A DNA stretch of 64,000 bases from Methylocapsa sp. S129 (GCF_009765995.1 NZ_LMUI01000060.1:80218-144217); one strand, 5' to 3'. Shown: positions 1-9,421, counted from the stretch's first letter. The notes: generated by a model not told the origin, from the sequence alone. Translations and numbers: made by a program.

Positions 1-158
1 GGCTTGGCGTCGCCCATGCTGCCGACGCTGATCGTCGTCGGATCAAGAAGGCCGTAAGGGTTGCTGGCCGGCGCGCCAAAGCCGGCGCCTGGCGCCGCCA
101 GCGCCAAGTAGCCAAGGGCTGCCGAAAATAATGCTCTTCTACGGTTGACCTTGTCCAT
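1..158 (-). CDS. Partial solute-binding protein of an ABC importer (5' end only)
   Basis: The reverse strand carries an ATG followed by 52 codons that run off the window edge. The N-terminus has an arginine triplet and a hydrophobic, alanine-rich stretch ending near GAPA, as in a secretion signal. It is followed by a segment ending VGSMGDAKP, which resembles the first strand of family-3 (amino-acid type) periplasmic binding proteins. The gene diverges from the LacI-type regulator, and the two palindromic operators lie between them, so both are probably under that regulator. The family call is moderate because only about 50 residues are visible. Confidence 0.55.
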   Translation of the reverse strand, partial: MDKVNRRRALFSAALGYLALAAPGAGFGAPASNPYGLLDPTTISVGSMGDAK

Positions 159-178
159 TTAGTCCCTCCGACTATAAT
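151..178 (+). promoter_or_regulatory. Candidate sigma-70 promoter of the LacI-type gene
   Basis: A TTGTCC -35-like hexamer (151-156) and a perfect TATAAT (173-178) are separated by 16 bases and point at the regulator gene. The first operator palindrome begins two bases downstream of the -10 box, so a bound repressor would block the start site. This is inference from consensus matches. Confidence 0.5.
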
Positions 179-179
179 A

Positions 180-214
180 GAGACCGGTCTCAATACCAAA
201 TGAGACCGGTCTCA
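180..214. promoter_or_regulatory. Tandem palindromic operators for the adjacent LacI-family regulator
   Basis: Two perfect copies of the 12-base palindrome GAGACCGGTCTC lie at 180-191 and 202-213. The second extends to a 14-base palindrome, TGAGACCGGTCTCA (201-214). Their centres are 22 bases apart, close to two helical turns, so two dimers could bind on one face of the helix. LacI-family proteins typically bind even palindromes with a central CG, as here. The sites lie between a divergent binding-protein gene and the regulator, just past a TATAAT box, which suggests control of both genes and autoregulation. Confidence 0.75.
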
Positions 215-242
215 TCAATTCATTTCTGCAAACGCTAGAGAT

Positions 243-1346
243 GTGGCCCCAATAGAGCGCCCAATGCACGAAAGGTTCGCAGCAAAACGCCCCGCAACCG
301 TCGCCGATGTTGCGGCGGCGGCGAATGTCTCAAAGGCCGCCGCCGCAAGGGCGCTAGGCGGCTATGGCTCGGTCAGCTCCGCGGTGAAATTGAAAGTTCT
401 TGAGGCTGCGCGGCGTCTCGACTATCGCCCCAACGAACTCGCGCGCACCATGGCGACCGGCCGTTCGGGCACGATCGGCGTCATTATCGGAGACATCGAG
501 AATCCTTTCTTCGGATCGGCGGTGCGGGGGCTCAGCGACTGCGCGGCGCAATCCGGCTTCGACGTGATTCTTTCCAATTCCGATGAAACGATCGCCACTG
601 AACGCGCGGCCGTCGCGGTGCTTTTGGCCAAGAGAGTGGACGGATTGATCGTTGCGCCGGCCACGATGCATGACAAAGCTCATCTTGAGGATGCTCGAGC
701 GCAGGGCTGCCCTCTCGTTCTTCTCGATCGCGAGGCGCCGGGACTGCTGGTCGACGTGGCGATCGTGAATAATCAGGAGGCGGCGCGCGATGCGACGCAA
801 CTTCTCATCCTGGCGGACCACCGCCGTATCGCCTATGTCACCGCCACGGCCGCGGCGGATGTTTCCTACGAGAGCCCAGAACAAATCGCGCTCGCGACCG
901 TGCGCAGCCGGATCACGGGCTTTTTGGAGGCGTCGACTTTGGCCGGGTTGCCCGAACCTGGCCGCTACATCCGACTCGGCGCGAACAATACCGCGACCGC
1001 GCAGGCAATCATTGCCGACCTTCTTAGCGCGCCAGATCGGCCGACAGCGATCGTCGCATCCGACAGCAAGATCGCTTTGGAGGTGTTCCGGGCGGCAAAA
1101 GGGCTGGGATTAGCCATTCCTCGGCAGCTCTCGCTCGTCGCGTTCGACGACGCCGACTGGACGAGCGTAGTTTCGCCTGCTGTCACAGTTGTTGCGCAGC
1201 CATCCTACCAGCTCGGGTTCGAGGCCGCTCGCATGCTGATCGAACGCATCGGCGGAACGCGTACGGAGCCACGTCGTTGCATCCTCGCGACCACGCTCAT
1301 CAAGAGGGAGTCGACTGCTTCGCCGCCGATGCGCGGAGACTTTTAA
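243..1346 (+). CDS. LacI-family transcriptional regulator
   Basis: A 367-residue protein of usual LacI-family length. Residues about 18-70 form the helix-turn-helix and hinge (TVADVAAAANVSKAAAARAL, then RRLDYRPNELARTM). The rest is a periplasmic-binding-protein-like effector domain that begins GTIGVIIGDIENPFF. The given start is a GTG; an ATG seven codons later (264) is an equally good choice and leaves the DNA-binding domain intact. The tandem palindromes just upstream are its likely operators. The ligand is probably the substrate of one of the two flanking importers: the divergent binding protein or the downstream peptide importer. Confidence 0.88.
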   Translation: MAPIERPMHERFAAKRPATVADVAAAANVSKAAAARALGGYGSVSSAVKLKVLEAARRLDYRPNELARTMATGRSGTIGVIIGDIENPFFGSAVRGLSDCAAQSGFDVILSNSDETIATERAAVAVLLAKRVDGLIVAPATMHDKAHLEDARAQGCPLVLLDREAPGLLVDVAIVNNQEAARDATQLLILADHRRIAYVTATAAADVSYESPEQIALATVRSRITGFLEASTLAGLPEPGRYIRLGANNTATAQAIIADLLSAPDRPTAIVASDSKIALEVFRAAKGLGLAIPRQLSLVAFDDADWTSVVSPAVTVVAQPSYQLGFEAARMLIERIGGTRTEPRRCILATTLIKRESTASPPMRGDF

Positions 1347-1399
1347 TTCGTAATCGGAAATCCGACACCCTATCGCAGCGCCAACTTTTATGAATGGAT

Positions 1400-1430
1400 A
1401 GGGAAGCTTGTCGAGCGCGCCCGCTTCCCT
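1400..1430. other. Inverted repeat between regulator and peptide-importer operon
   Basis: Eight-base arms AGGGAAGC (1400-1407) and GCTTCCCT (1423-1430) flank a 15-base loop in the leader before the binding-protein gene. There is no U-run after it, so it is not a typical intrinsic terminator. It could be an mRNA hairpin or a regulator site. Confidence 0.3.
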
Positions 1431-1486
1431 TGCGTCCGCATGCCAGTTGCGGCCATAATCGCTGCAGCGGTGAGGAGCATGAACCC

Positions 1487-3034
1487 ATGATGAAAATTTT
1501 TGGAGCAACACTCGTCGTCGCGGCGCTCCTGGCCGCTGGCGGGGCGCAAGCGCAGAAAAAGACGCTCGTGATCGGCATGGGTTCGGCCGACGCCGGTAAG
1601 CTCGATCCGCATGTCGCCTCGACGACGCCGGACAAGGGCTTGCTACAATATATCTTCAATGGCTTGGTGCGCATGAAGCCTGGCCAGATCAGTCCCGACA
1701 CGATCGAGCCCGACCTCGCCGAAAGCTGGACGTCCAATCCCGCCGGCACGGAATGGACTTTCCACATCCGCCAAGGCGTGCAATGCCATTGGGGTTATGG
1801 CGAGTTCACCGCCGAGGACGCGGCCTATTCGATCAAGCGCGCGGCGAACAAGAACACCTCATCCTATTCGAACGACTTCTCCAGCATCGCCAGCGCCGAT
1901 CCACTCGACAGATACACGCTGAAGATCACGTTGAAAAACCCGGTTGCGGGCTTCCTTGGCTATGTCGCCAACATCAACGGCGGCAATATGGTGTGCAAGA
2001 AGGCCGCCGAGGAGATGGGCGACGGCTTTTCAAAGAAGCCGATCGGCACCGGCCCCTTCATGTTCGCAGAGTATCAGCCGCAGCAATATGTGCGCCTCGT
2101 TGCCAACAAACAGTATTTCCGCGGCGCGCCGATGCTCGACGAGATTATGTATCGTTATATCCCCTCCGATTCGAGCCGCGATCTCGCCTTTCAGTCAGGC
2201 GAGCTCGACATGATCTACGGCAAACAGGACCAGTCCTGGGTCGATCGCACCAAGCAGTTGGAGGGAGTCAAAGTGCTGGCCATGGAGCCCGGCGAATTGT
2301 CGACTTTGTTCCTCAATATCACGGTCAAGCCGCTCGACGACATCCGCGTGCGCGAGGCCATCGCCTACGCCATCGATCGAAAGTCGATCGTTGCCTTCAA
2401 GGGCGCCGGCTCGTCGCGCGAGGCGGTCTCGGTCGTGCCATCAGGCTATCTCGGCACGGACGAGCATGCGCCGCTCTTCCCCTATGACCCCGCCAAGGCG
2501 AAGGAGCTCCTGACCGAGGCCGGCTACCCCGACGGCCTGCCTGTCAAGACCATCCACACGACGCTGACCGGTATGGAAACTTTCATCGAAGCGGCTCAGG
2601 CGCAGTTGAAGAAAGTCGGCGTCAATCTCGACATCCAACTCGTCGAGCACGCGACCTACCACGCCCAGATCCGTAAGGATATGTCGCCGCTCGTGCATTA
2701 TCAGGCGGCGCGCTTTCCGGTCGCCGACGTCTATCTCACCCAATTCTATGATTCGGCCTCGATCGTCGGCACGCCCAAGGCGGTGACGAACTTCTCGCAT
2801 TGCAATGTCGCGGACGACGAGATTCGCGCCGCGCGCGTCGAGCCTGACTCAGTAAAGCAGAAAGAGCTCTGGAAGACGGCGCAGGAAAAGATCATCAAGG
2901 CTGTCTGTGGCATCCCCGTCTACGAACAGCTCCAGCTCTGGGCCTGGAAGGACAATCTCGATCTTGGCTACGAGCTGAAAGGCTCGCTCAATCTCGCGCC
3001 GCCGGTCACGGAGAAGACGCATTTCCTGAATTGA
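1487..3034 (+). CDS. Peptide/nickel-type ABC importer, periplasmic binding protein (family 5)
   Basis: This 515-residue protein binds the substrate in the periplasm for the importer encoded downstream. The start is the first of two adjacent ATGs at 1487, because GAGGAG (1472-1477) sits nine bases upstream and a clear signal peptide follows, with cleavage expected after AQA. The mature part opens with VIGMGSADAGKLDPH and contains the family-5 (DppA/OppA-type) pattern GTGPF with the downstream pattern LFLNITVKPLDDIRVREAI. It is the first gene of a four-gene operon. The real ligand could be a peptide or another small molecule; the neighbouring M24 peptidase-fold genes fit a peptide or amide. Confidence 0.87.
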   Translation: MMKIFGATLVVAALLAAGGAQAQKKTLVIGMGSADAGKLDPHVASTTPDKGLLQYIFNGLVRMKPGQISPDTIEPDLAESWTSNPAGTEWTFHIRQGVQCHWGYGEFTAEDAAYSIKRAANKNTSSYSNDFSSIASADPLDRYTLKITLKNPVAGFLGYVANINGGNMVCKKAAEEMGDGFSKKPIGTGPFMFAEYQPQQYVRLVANKQYFRGAPMLDEIMYRYIPSDSSRDLAFQSGELDMIYGKQDQSWVDRTKQLEGVKVLAMEPGELSTLFLNITVKPLDDIRVREAIAYAIDRKSIVAFKGAGSSREAVSVVPSGYLGTDEHAPLFPYDPAKAKELLTEAGYPDGLPVKTIHTTLTGMETFIEAAQAQLKKVGVNLDIQLVEHATYHAQIRKDMSPLVHYQAARFPVADVYLTQFYDSASIVGTPKAVTNFSHCNVADDEIRAARVEPDSVKQKELWKTAQEKIIKAVCGIPVYEQLQLWAWKDNLDLGYELKGSLNLAPPVTEKTHFLN

Positions 3035-3072
3035 GCGGCCCCTTCGCGGGCGGCAAGGCTGGATGATCGACC

Positions 3073-4011
3073 ATGACCGCCTTCCTCATCCGCCGTATCG
3101 CCTTCGCTTTCGTAACGCTGTTCTCGGTGCTCACGCTCGTTTTCGTGATCGTGCGCATCCTGCCGGGCGACCCGGCGCAACTCATCCTCGGCGACCAGGC
3201 GTCGCGCGAGGCGATCGAGGCGATGCATGTCAGGCTCGGCCTCGATCAGCCGATCCTGCTGCAATATGCAAGCTTTCTCGGCAATGCGCTGCGCGGCGAC
3301 TGGGGCGTGTCGATGATGACCGGACAGCCGGTGCTCGCCGAGGTCCTCAACGTTCTGCCCTGGACCATCGAACTGACGCTTGTCTCGCTCGCGCTCGGCA
3401 TTGCCATCGGCGTGCCGCTCGGCGTCTGGGCGGCGGTGCGGCGCAACCGCTTGGCCGACTATATCGTGCGGATAGCCTCGCTCGCGGGGCTCTCTTTTCC
3501 CGCCTTCGTCTCCGCCATCATTCTACTGTTCCTGTTCGCCATCGAGCTGCGCTGGTTTCCGGTAATCTCGGCGCATAAAGGCAGCCTTCAGGCGTGGACG
3601 CAGTCGATCACCCTGCCGGCGATCAGCCTCGGCCTGAATAGCGCCGCCTACATCACGCGCGTGACGCGCTCGGCCATGCTCGAAGTGCTGTCGGAGGATT
3701 ACGTGCGCACGGCGCGCGCCAAGGGCGTGCCGCAGCGGATCGTCGTTTGGCGGCATGCGCTGCGCAACGCGCTGATCCCGATCATCACGGTGGCCGGGCT
3801 CTATCTGTCGACCCTGATCGGCAATTCAGTGCTGACCGAGATCGTGTTCAGCCGACCGGGCCTCGGAAAGCTAATCGTCGGCGCCCTGAACCAGCGCGAC
3901 TACACGATGCTGGAGGGGATGATGGTGATCTACACCCTCGCCGTGGTGGTCGTGAATCTTCTGTCCGATCTTGCGTACGGCCTCGTCGATCCCAGGGTGA
4001 AGCTCGCATGA
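3073..4011 (+). CDS. Peptide-type ABC importer permease 1 (DppB-like)
   Basis: This 312-residue inner-membrane permease begins MTAFLIRRIAFAFVTLFSVL, with the usual first membrane helix. It contains LPGDPAQLILGD and the cytoplasmic EAA loop (YVRTARAKGV) that couples to the ATPase. Length and motif order match the DppB/OppB family. The start lies 38 bases after the binding-protein stop, and its stop overlaps the next start as ATGA, so the two permeases are translationally coupled. Confidence 0.9.
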   Translation: MTAFLIRRIAFAFVTLFSVLTLVFVIVRILPGDPAQLILGDQASREAIEAMHVRLGLDQPILLQYASFLGNALRGDWGVSMMTGQPVLAEVLNVLPWTIELTLVSLALGIAIGVPLGVWAAVRRNRLADYIVRIASLAGLSFPAFVSAIILLFLFAIELRWFPVISAHKGSLQAWTQSITLPAISLGLNSAAYITRVTRSAMLEVLSEDYVRTARAKGVPQRIVVWRHALRNALIPIITVAGLYLSTLIGNSVLTEIVFSRPGLGKLIVGALNQRDYTMLEGMMVIYTLAVVVVNLLSDLAYGLVDPRVKLA

Positions 4012-4892
4012 CGGAGATTGTTCTAACCCCCGCGCCGTCGCGGCCGCCGACTGGCCTCTCGGCATTGTTGCGCGCTTTCAACGCCAACAAGGCCTCCTGG
4101 ATCGGTCTCGTGATCGTCATCCTGGTGGTGCTCGCCGCAATCTTCGCGCCGCTGCTCGCGCCCCATGATCCGCTGGAGCAAGACATCCTTGATCGGCTGA
4201 AGCCGCCGACGACCGATCATCTTCTGGGCACTGACTATTTCGGCCGCGATACGCTCTCCCGGTTGCTTTACGGCGCCCGCGTCTCGCTCATCATCGGCGT
4301 CGGCGCGACGCTGATCGCGATGGCGCTCGGGACGGCGATCGGCATGCTGGCCGGCTGGCGCGGCGGTCGTTTCGATGCTGTCGCGATGCAGGCGATGGAC
4401 ATGCTCCTCGCCTTTCCCTCGCTGATCCTCGGGCTGATTATCGTAGCAATGCTCGGCCCGTCCATGCCGAACATTATCGCTGCCATTGCGTTGACATCGA
4501 TACCGACTTTCGCCCGCATCGCGCGGGCGCCGACCATCGCGATGAAAGGGCGGGACTTTATTGAGGCCGGCCGGGCGCTTGGCTTTTCTGACACGCGCAT
4601 TCTTACTCGCCACATTCTGCCGAACATCTTCCCCGAAATCCTGGTGATGGCCACGCTCTGGCTGGCGAACGCGATCCGCACCGAGGCTTCCCTCGCCTTC
4701 ATCGGACTCGGCCTCAAGCCGCCGACGCCGACCTGGGGCGGCATGATCCGCGAAGGTTTCGAGAACATCCTCGATTCGGCATGGCTCGCGATAGCGCCCG
4801 GCGTCGCGATCCTGATCGTGGTGTTCGCCTTGAACCTTCTTGGCGACGGACTGCGCGATGCGATCGATCCCAAGCTCAGGAATGAGACGTGA
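4008..4892 (+). CDS. Peptide-type ABC importer permease 2 (DppC-like)
   Basis: A 294-residue permease starting at the ATG that overlaps the previous stop codon (ATGA at 4008-4011); longer readings in this frame overlap the upstream gene and are not needed. It has an N-terminal membrane helix (WIGLVIVILVVLAAIFAPLL), the family signature LLGTDYFGRDTLSRLLYGAR and an EAA loop (RDFIEAGRALG). It forms the membrane channel with the first permease. Its stop overlaps the ATPase GTG start. Confidence 0.9.
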   Translation: MTEIVLTPAPSRPPTGLSALLRAFNANKASWIGLVIVILVVLAAIFAPLLAPHDPLEQDILDRLKPPTTDHLLGTDYFGRDTLSRLLYGARVSLIIGVGATLIAMALGTAIGMLAGWRGGRFDAVAMQAMDMLLAFPSLILGLIIVAMLGPSMPNIIAAIALTSIPTFARIARAPTIAMKGRDFIEAGRALGFSDTRILTRHILPNIFPEILVMATLWLANAIRTEASLAFIGLGLKPPTPTWGGMIREGFENILDSAWLAIAPGVAILIVVFALNLLGDGLRDAIDPKLRNET

Positions 4893-6733
4893 GCGCCGCG
4901 TCCGAGTCTGTTCTTTCCATCCGCGATCTCTCGGTCTCCTTTCGCGCGGACGGCGTCTGGCGGCCGGTCGTCGAGGGCCTGTCTTTCGATGTCGGTCCTC
5001 ACGAGACCGTGGCGGTGGTTGGCGAATCCGGCTCTGGCAAGAGCGTCACGGCGCTTTCCGTCATGCGCCTGCTGCCACAAGCCAACAGTCGGGTCGAGGG
5101 CGTAATACGCCTCGACGGGCGCGACATCCTGAAGCTGTCGGAAAAGGAGATGCGCGAGGTGCGCGGCGATGTCGCCTCGATGATCTTCCAGGAGCCGATG
5201 ACGAGCCTCAACCCGGTGCTCACCGTCGGCTTCCAGATCGCGGAGGCGCTGATCTATCATCGCCAGCTCGACCGCAAAGCGGCCGAGGCTGAAACGCTGC
5301 GCATCCTCGAACGCGTGCGCATGCCGGCCGCGCGCCAGCGCTTAAATGAATATCCGCACCGCTTTTCGGGCGGCATGCGCCAGCGCGTCATGATTGCGAT
5401 GGCGCTCGCCTGCAATCCAAAGCTGCTCATCGCCGACGAGCCGACCACTGCGCTCGACGTGACGGTGCAGGCCCAGATCCTCGAACTCATCAAACTGTTA
5501 CAGGACGAGGAGGGTATGGCGGTCGTCTTCATCACCCATGACATGGGCGTGGTCGCCGAGATCGCCGATCGCGTCGTGGTGATGTGGAAGGGCAAGAAGG
5601 TTGAGGAAGGCGCGGCCGCGCAAGTGCTGGAGAAACCACGGCATCCTTATACCCAGGCGCTGCTGGCCGCCGTTCCCCGCCTAGGCTCGATGAAGAGCGA
5701 GCCCTTGCCAAAGCCCTTTCCGGAGATCGAAGGCGCAGAGGTCGCACCGAACTCCGTCTTCGCGCGGGTGGACAGGGAGAGCGAGGCGGCCCGCGCCTCT
5801 CCCCCCGCTCACCGCTCGATTCTCGAAGTGACCAACCTCGTTACGCGCTTTCCCGTCCGTTCCGGAATCTTCGGCCGGGTGTCGGGCCGCGTGCATGCGG
5901 TCGAGGATGTGTCCTTTTCGCTGCATGCTGGCGAGACGCTTGCCCTTGTCGGCGAATCCGGTTGCGGCAAATCCACAATCGGCCGCTCGCTTCTGAGGCT
6001 AGTCGAGCCGAGCGGCGGGCGTGTGCTATTCGAGGGGCAGGATGTTCGCGCCCTCGATCGAGAGGGCCTGCGTATGATGCGTCGGCGGATGCAGATGATT
6101 TTTCAGGACCCGTTCGCGAGCCTCAACCCCAGGAAAAGCATCGGGGCCGCCATCGCCGAACCTATCATCGTCCATGGAATCGCCCCGCCGCGCGAGGCGC
6201 CCGACCGCGTGGCCGATCTATTACGCAAGGTGGGCCTGACGCCCGACATGGCGGAACGCTACCCGCATGAGTTCTCGGGTGGCCAGCGCCAGCGCGTCGC
6301 CATCGCCAGAGCGCTCGCGCTGGCGCCGAAGCTGATCGTCGCGGACGAAGCGGTGTCCGCCCTCGACGTCTCGGTGAAGGCGCGCGTCGTCAACCTGATG
6401 ATGCGCCTCCAGGCGGAGATGGGCCTCGCCTTTTTGTTCATCTCTCACGACATTGCAGTCGTCGAGCGCATCAGCCACCGCATCGCGGTGATGTTTCTCG
6501 GCGAGATCGTTGAGATCGGTCCGCGCGCCGCGATCATCGAGAACCCTTGTCACCCCTACACCAAAAAGCTGATCGCGGCGGCGCCGGGGCTCGACCCGGC
6601 GCGCCGAGCCGCCAGGCGCGGCGTCTCGAATGAGGAGGTTCCGAGCCCGCTGCGACCGGCCGATTACCTGCCGCAGCCGCGTCTCTACCGCGAGGTGGCG
6701 CCAGGGCATCTGGTGCAAGATTTCATCGCGTGA
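4889..6733 (+). CDS. Peptide-type ABC importer, fused double ATPase (DppD-DppF-like)
   Basis: A 614-residue protein with two complete ATPase domains in one chain, where most systems have two proteins. The first half has [23 protein letters not shown] and [13 protein letters not shown]. The second has [23 protein letters not shown] and [13 protein letters not shown], with Ala where the Walker B motif usually ends DEP. Each half ends with the HPYT segment typical of peptide-importer ATPases. The GTG start overlaps the previous stop (GTGA). The fusion probably fixes the heterodimer; such fusions are common in Hyphomicrobiales. Confidence 0.92.
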   Translation: MSAASESVLSIRDLSVSFRADGVWRPVVEGLSFDVGPHETVAVVGESGSGKSVTALSVMRLLPQANSRVEGVIRLDGRDILKLSEKEMREVRGDVASMIFQEPMTSLNPVLTVGFQIAEALIYHRQLDRKAAEAETLRILERVRMPAARQRLNEYPHRFSGGMRQRVMIAMALACNPKLLIADEPTTALDVTVQAQILELIKLLQDEEGMAVVFITHDMGVVAEIADRVVVMWKGKKVEEGAAAQVLEKPRHPYTQALLAAVPRLGSMKSEPLPKPFPEIEGAEVAPNSVFARVDRESEAARASPPAHRSILEVTNLVTRFPVRSGIFGRVSGRVHAVEDVSFSLHAGETLALVGESGCGKSTIGRSLLRLVEPSGGRVLFEGQDVRALDREGLRMMRRRMQMIFQDPFASLNPRKSIGAAIAEPIIVHGIAPPREAPDRVADLLRKVGLTPDMAERYPHEFSGGQRQRVAIARALALAPKLIVADEAVSALDVSVKARVVNLMMRLQAEMGLAFLFISHDIAVVERISHRIAVMFLGEIVEIGPRAAIIENPCHPYTKKLIAAAPGLDPARRAARRGVSNEEVPSPLRPADYLPQPRLYREVAPGHLVQDFIA

Positions 6734-6815
6734 GCGAGACAGCACGCAAAGCAGCGAAGTCCGCGGGTCTGTGGGCTCCAAGTTCGCCTCAATTCGAAGG
6801 TTCGCGGAAGGATGA

Positions 6816-7529
6816 TTATGGCATGTCGCCTGCCAGCAGGCGTTCGTAGAAGCCGCCGAACGCTTTGTCAGACGAAACCAGGTGGATCTCCAGGATCCAG
6901 TGCCGCACACGACCGTTGGTGTCGAGATCGCGCATAGGCTCTGGGTTCTCGGGGCTGACATGGTGGATCTGCTTGACGCCGGGGATACGGGCGTGGGGGA
7001 ATTCGGCGACGATATGGCCGGCGATTTTGCCGCCGAACTTCCAGCCGGCCTCCTCGGCCGAAGCGCACGCAAAGGCATAGAGCTCGGCGCCGGTAATGCC
7101 TGGACTTGTGTCGAAATGGCGCTTCACTTTCTCGAATTGGCGCGGCAACTCCTGGCAGAGCGCATGCTTGCTGGGATCGCCGCCCACCGCATAGCTGCGA
7201 CCGACGTCGGCTTCCCATTCCTCGAACACCGGGCCAAGGTCGAGAAAGACGATATCGTCATCCTCCACCATCCGGATCGGCGGATTGTCGGCGGCGACAG
7301 AGAGCGTATTGATGCCGGCGCGCACGATGCGCTTGTGCCAATCGCGCTCGATGCCGAATTGCTCCTTGGCGAGGGTGCGGATATCCAACTCGATCTCGCG
7401 TTCAGTCCGCCCCGCCCTGATGAATTCGGCCGCCTCAATCGCATCGAGCAGCCTCAGCGCCATGCGCTCGGCTCCCATCAGCGCCTCGGCGCGTGCTGCC
7501 TCATCATGATGGCCGAGCGGCTGGTCCAT
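6816..7529 (-). CDS. M24 (methionine/proline aminopeptidase-fold) metallopeptidase-like protein
   Basis: A 237-residue protein with a compact pita-bread fold and no N-terminal creatinase domain. Visible metal-ligand candidates are Asp97 and Asp108 (FLDLGPVFEEWEADVGRSY), His172 (GKIAGHIVAEFPH) and Glu214 (WILEIHLV); the fifth ligand is not obvious. Its natural role could be cleavage of an Xaa-Pro or other amide bond. It is convergent with the peptide importer and lies downstream, on the same strand, of the DoeA-like gene and the broken M20 gene, so the three may once have formed one operon. Confidence 0.7.
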   Translation of the reverse strand: MDQPLGHHDEAARAEALMGAERMALRLLDAIEAAEFIRAGRTEREIELDIRTLAKEQFGIERDWHKRIVRAGINTLSVAADNPPIRMVEDDDIVFLDLGPVFEEWEADVGRSYAVGGDPSKHALCQELPRQFEKVKRHFDTSPGITGAELYAFACASAEEAGWKFGGKIAGHIVAEFPHARIPGVKQIHHVSPENPEPMRDLDTNGRVRHWILEIHLVSSDKAFGGFYERLLAGDMP

Positions 7530-7780
7530 GGCGTCCTCGTTCTTTTCGCGATATATCCATCCGAATACAGCGGCGGCAACGCCGACTCAAGCGCTTGTTC
7601 TCGCGACAGGAACCAACGGCGGTGCAGAGCACCAGACGTGCACGACGGACGAGACCTGTGACGGGCGATCGATCTTCCGTGTCGCCGATGTTCGCGCGCA
7701 TCATCGAACAAAGCGTTCGCATGGTCTTGCTCGCGGAGACGACCAAGGGCGTCCACATCGAAGCCTGCACGGGATCGGCT
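7530..7780. other. Gap with no intact gene
   Basis: Between the M24 gene and the broken M20 gene I see only short overlapping open frames on both strands without family features. It probably holds decayed remains of the missing part of the M20 gene. Confidence 0.4.
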
Positions 7781-8236
7781 TCAACCGTCAACGGCAATCA
7801 GGCGATCGATCGACTGATAAACCTTACTGCCGTCTGCCGAGCACGGCGGTCCCGAGCGCCATGGCGTTTTCGTCGACACGGAGCCCAGCCCCACGGCGGT
7901 ATGTGCGCCATGATTGTATGCGTGCGTGACGCCAAGGCGGGTCGAGGCGAATGAGAGACCGCTTGCCTCTACAATCGGCAAGGCGTCGATGTCTGCCCGC
8001 AGCGCAAGCTTTCGATTGGATAGCCCCGCTTCGCCGACGACATCGACGACAATGCCGGCGCCCGGGACAGGCCGCGGCGTGAGCCCACGTTCACATAACC
8101 GGTTACGGATGAAGGCTTGGGTTTCCCGCTCCTCGTTCGACAGCTCGCGATGGGCGTGCAGATGTCGTCGCGCGGTGATCATCTCGGCGAGCAAAGCCTG
8201 GTCGAGCCCGGGAACATTGGTGGTCCGGTCCGGCAT
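7781..8236 (-). pseudogene. Broken M20-family amidohydrolase (N-terminal part only)
   Basis: The first ~105 codons match the start of M20/AbgB-like amidohydrolases: RRHLHAHRELS, ALRADIDALPI, then HAYNHGAHTAVGLG where the family has HACGHDxHT. After VGLG the frame loses similarity. A short piece resembling the family's VRFIFQPAEE (here QTAVRFI) appears in another frame, which points to frameshifts. The C-terminal two thirds are missing. The metal-binding CGHD is also changed to YNHG, so the product would be inactive even without the truncation. The start lies nine bases after the DoeA-like stop, so it was a co-transcribed downstream gene. Confidence 0.75.
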
Positions 8237-8245
8237 TTTCGTTCC

Positions 8246-9421
8246 TCAAGCTTTGACGAAGATGTCGCGCGGCAGGTTCGTCAACGTCTCGCAGCCCGTT
8301 TTGGTGACGAGGATCGTCTCGCTGATCTCGATGCCCCAACCATTCATCCACATGCCGAGAATCGCATGCAGGACATGGCCGGGCTCCAGCACGGTGCGGT
8401 CGCCCTGCCGCAAGCTGATGGTGTGCTCTCCCCAGTCCGGCGGATAAGCGACGCCGATGGAATAGCCGATCCGCGATTCCTTCTTGAGGCCATGGCGTCC
8501 GATCGCGTCGCGCCATGCCGCCTCGACGTCATGGGCGTGCGCGCCGGGTTTCATAGCGCGGAGGACGGCGTCCATGCCTTCGAGGACGGCGTTTTCCACA
8601 TCGGCGACCTGACGTGGCTTGTCGCCGAGCTGCATGGTCCGGGCGAGGCCGGCGGTATAGCGCCGACACGCCCCGGCCAGTTCCAACGCGACCGTCTCGC
8701 CCTTTGCAAACCGACGATTGCTCCACATGACATGCGGCGCAGACGCGTTCTCTCCGGCCAGAATCGTCGGCGGCAACGCCGTAATATCGCCGGCAAAGTC
8801 CGGATGGCCGCCATATTGAGCCGCCTGAATCGCCGCGACGGCGTCGCATTCTCGAACGCCCGGTTCGATGATCTCGTAAGCCTTCCGGACAGCGGCTTCG
8901 GCCAGACAGGCGCCCTGGCGCAAATACGCAATTTCGGCCGGCGACTTTACCGCGCGAATCCAATTGACGAGCAGATCGGCATCGATGAATTGCGCATTCG
9001 GCAATGCCGTCGTCAGCCGCGCATGCGCCTTGGCCGAGTAATAATAGGCTTCGAGCTCGATGCCGATCCGGCCGCTGCCCCAGCCTTTCGCGGCGATCCA
9101 TTGTCCGATCCAGTCCATTGGATGACGGTCCGGCTGCTGAACATGGTCTTCCGGAAATCCCACAATATTTTCGGTTTTCATCCAGGCGGTGAGCCTGCCG
9201 CCTGCCGCATCCATGGCTCGGCCGATCCAGACCGGCTCGCCGACCGCCGGAACCAGAACCACCTGCGGCGTATAGAACGACCAGCCGTCGTAAGCGGTGA
9301 TGTAATGCTGATTGGCGACATCGTTGACGATCAGCAGATCCAGTCCTCGATTCGACATCTCCCGTCGAATCTTAGTCAGACGATTCTCATATTCGAGGGG
9401 CGCGAAGGGCAACGGCGCCAT
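8246..9421 (-). CDS. doeA: DoeA-like M24-family hydrolase (ectoine hydrolase family)
   Basis: The 391-residue product has a creatinase N-terminal domain followed by a pita-bread domain. It closely follows the remembered ectoine hydrolase DoeA pattern throughout: ITAYDGWSFYTPQ, ERHPMD-like DRHPMD, SRIGYSIGVAYPPDWGEHT and LRQGDRTVLEPGH. DoeA opens the ectoine ring to N-acetyl-diaminobutyrate. The start at 9421 was chosen because GGAGGA lies just upstream; an earlier start in frame at 9493 lacks this. No other ectoine-degradation gene (doeB, doeC, doeD) or ectoine importer is visible, and the next gene is a broken M20 amidohydrolase. The substrate may therefore be another cyclic amidine or amide. 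The symbol marks family, not proven function. Confidence 0.75.
   Translation of the reverse strand: MAPLPFAPLEYENRLTKIRREMSNRGLDLLIVNDVANQHYITAYDGWSFYTPQVVLVPAVGEPVWIGRAMDAAGGRLTAWMKTENIVGFPEDHVQQPDRHPMDWIGQWIAAKGWGSGRIGIELEAYYYSAKAHARLTTALPNAQFIDADLLVNWIRAVKSPAEIAYLRQGACLAEAAVRKAYEIIEPGVRECDAVAAIQAAQYGGHPDFAGDITALPPTILAGENASAPHVMWSNRRFAKGETVALELAGACRRYTAGLARTMQLGDKPRQVADVENAVLEGMDAVLRAMKPGAHAHDVEAAWRDAIGRHGLKKESRIGYSIGVAYPPDWGEHTISLRQGDRTVLEPGHVLHAILGMWMNGWGIEISETILVTKTGCETLTNLPRDIFVKA

Noticed and set aside
180-214. The twin GAGACCGGTCTC palindromes as ends of a mobile element
   Set aside because: They are only 22 bases apart, sit between a TATAAT box and a regulator gene, and have no transposase nearby; operators are the simpler reading.
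1400-1430. Rho-independent terminator of the LacI-type gene
   Set aside because: The hairpin has a 15-base loop and is not followed by a T-run, so it was recorded only as an inverted repeat.
8246-9421. A full ectoine-degradation locus
   Set aside because: Only a DoeA-like gene is present; no doeB, doeC, doeD or ectoine importer is visible in the window.
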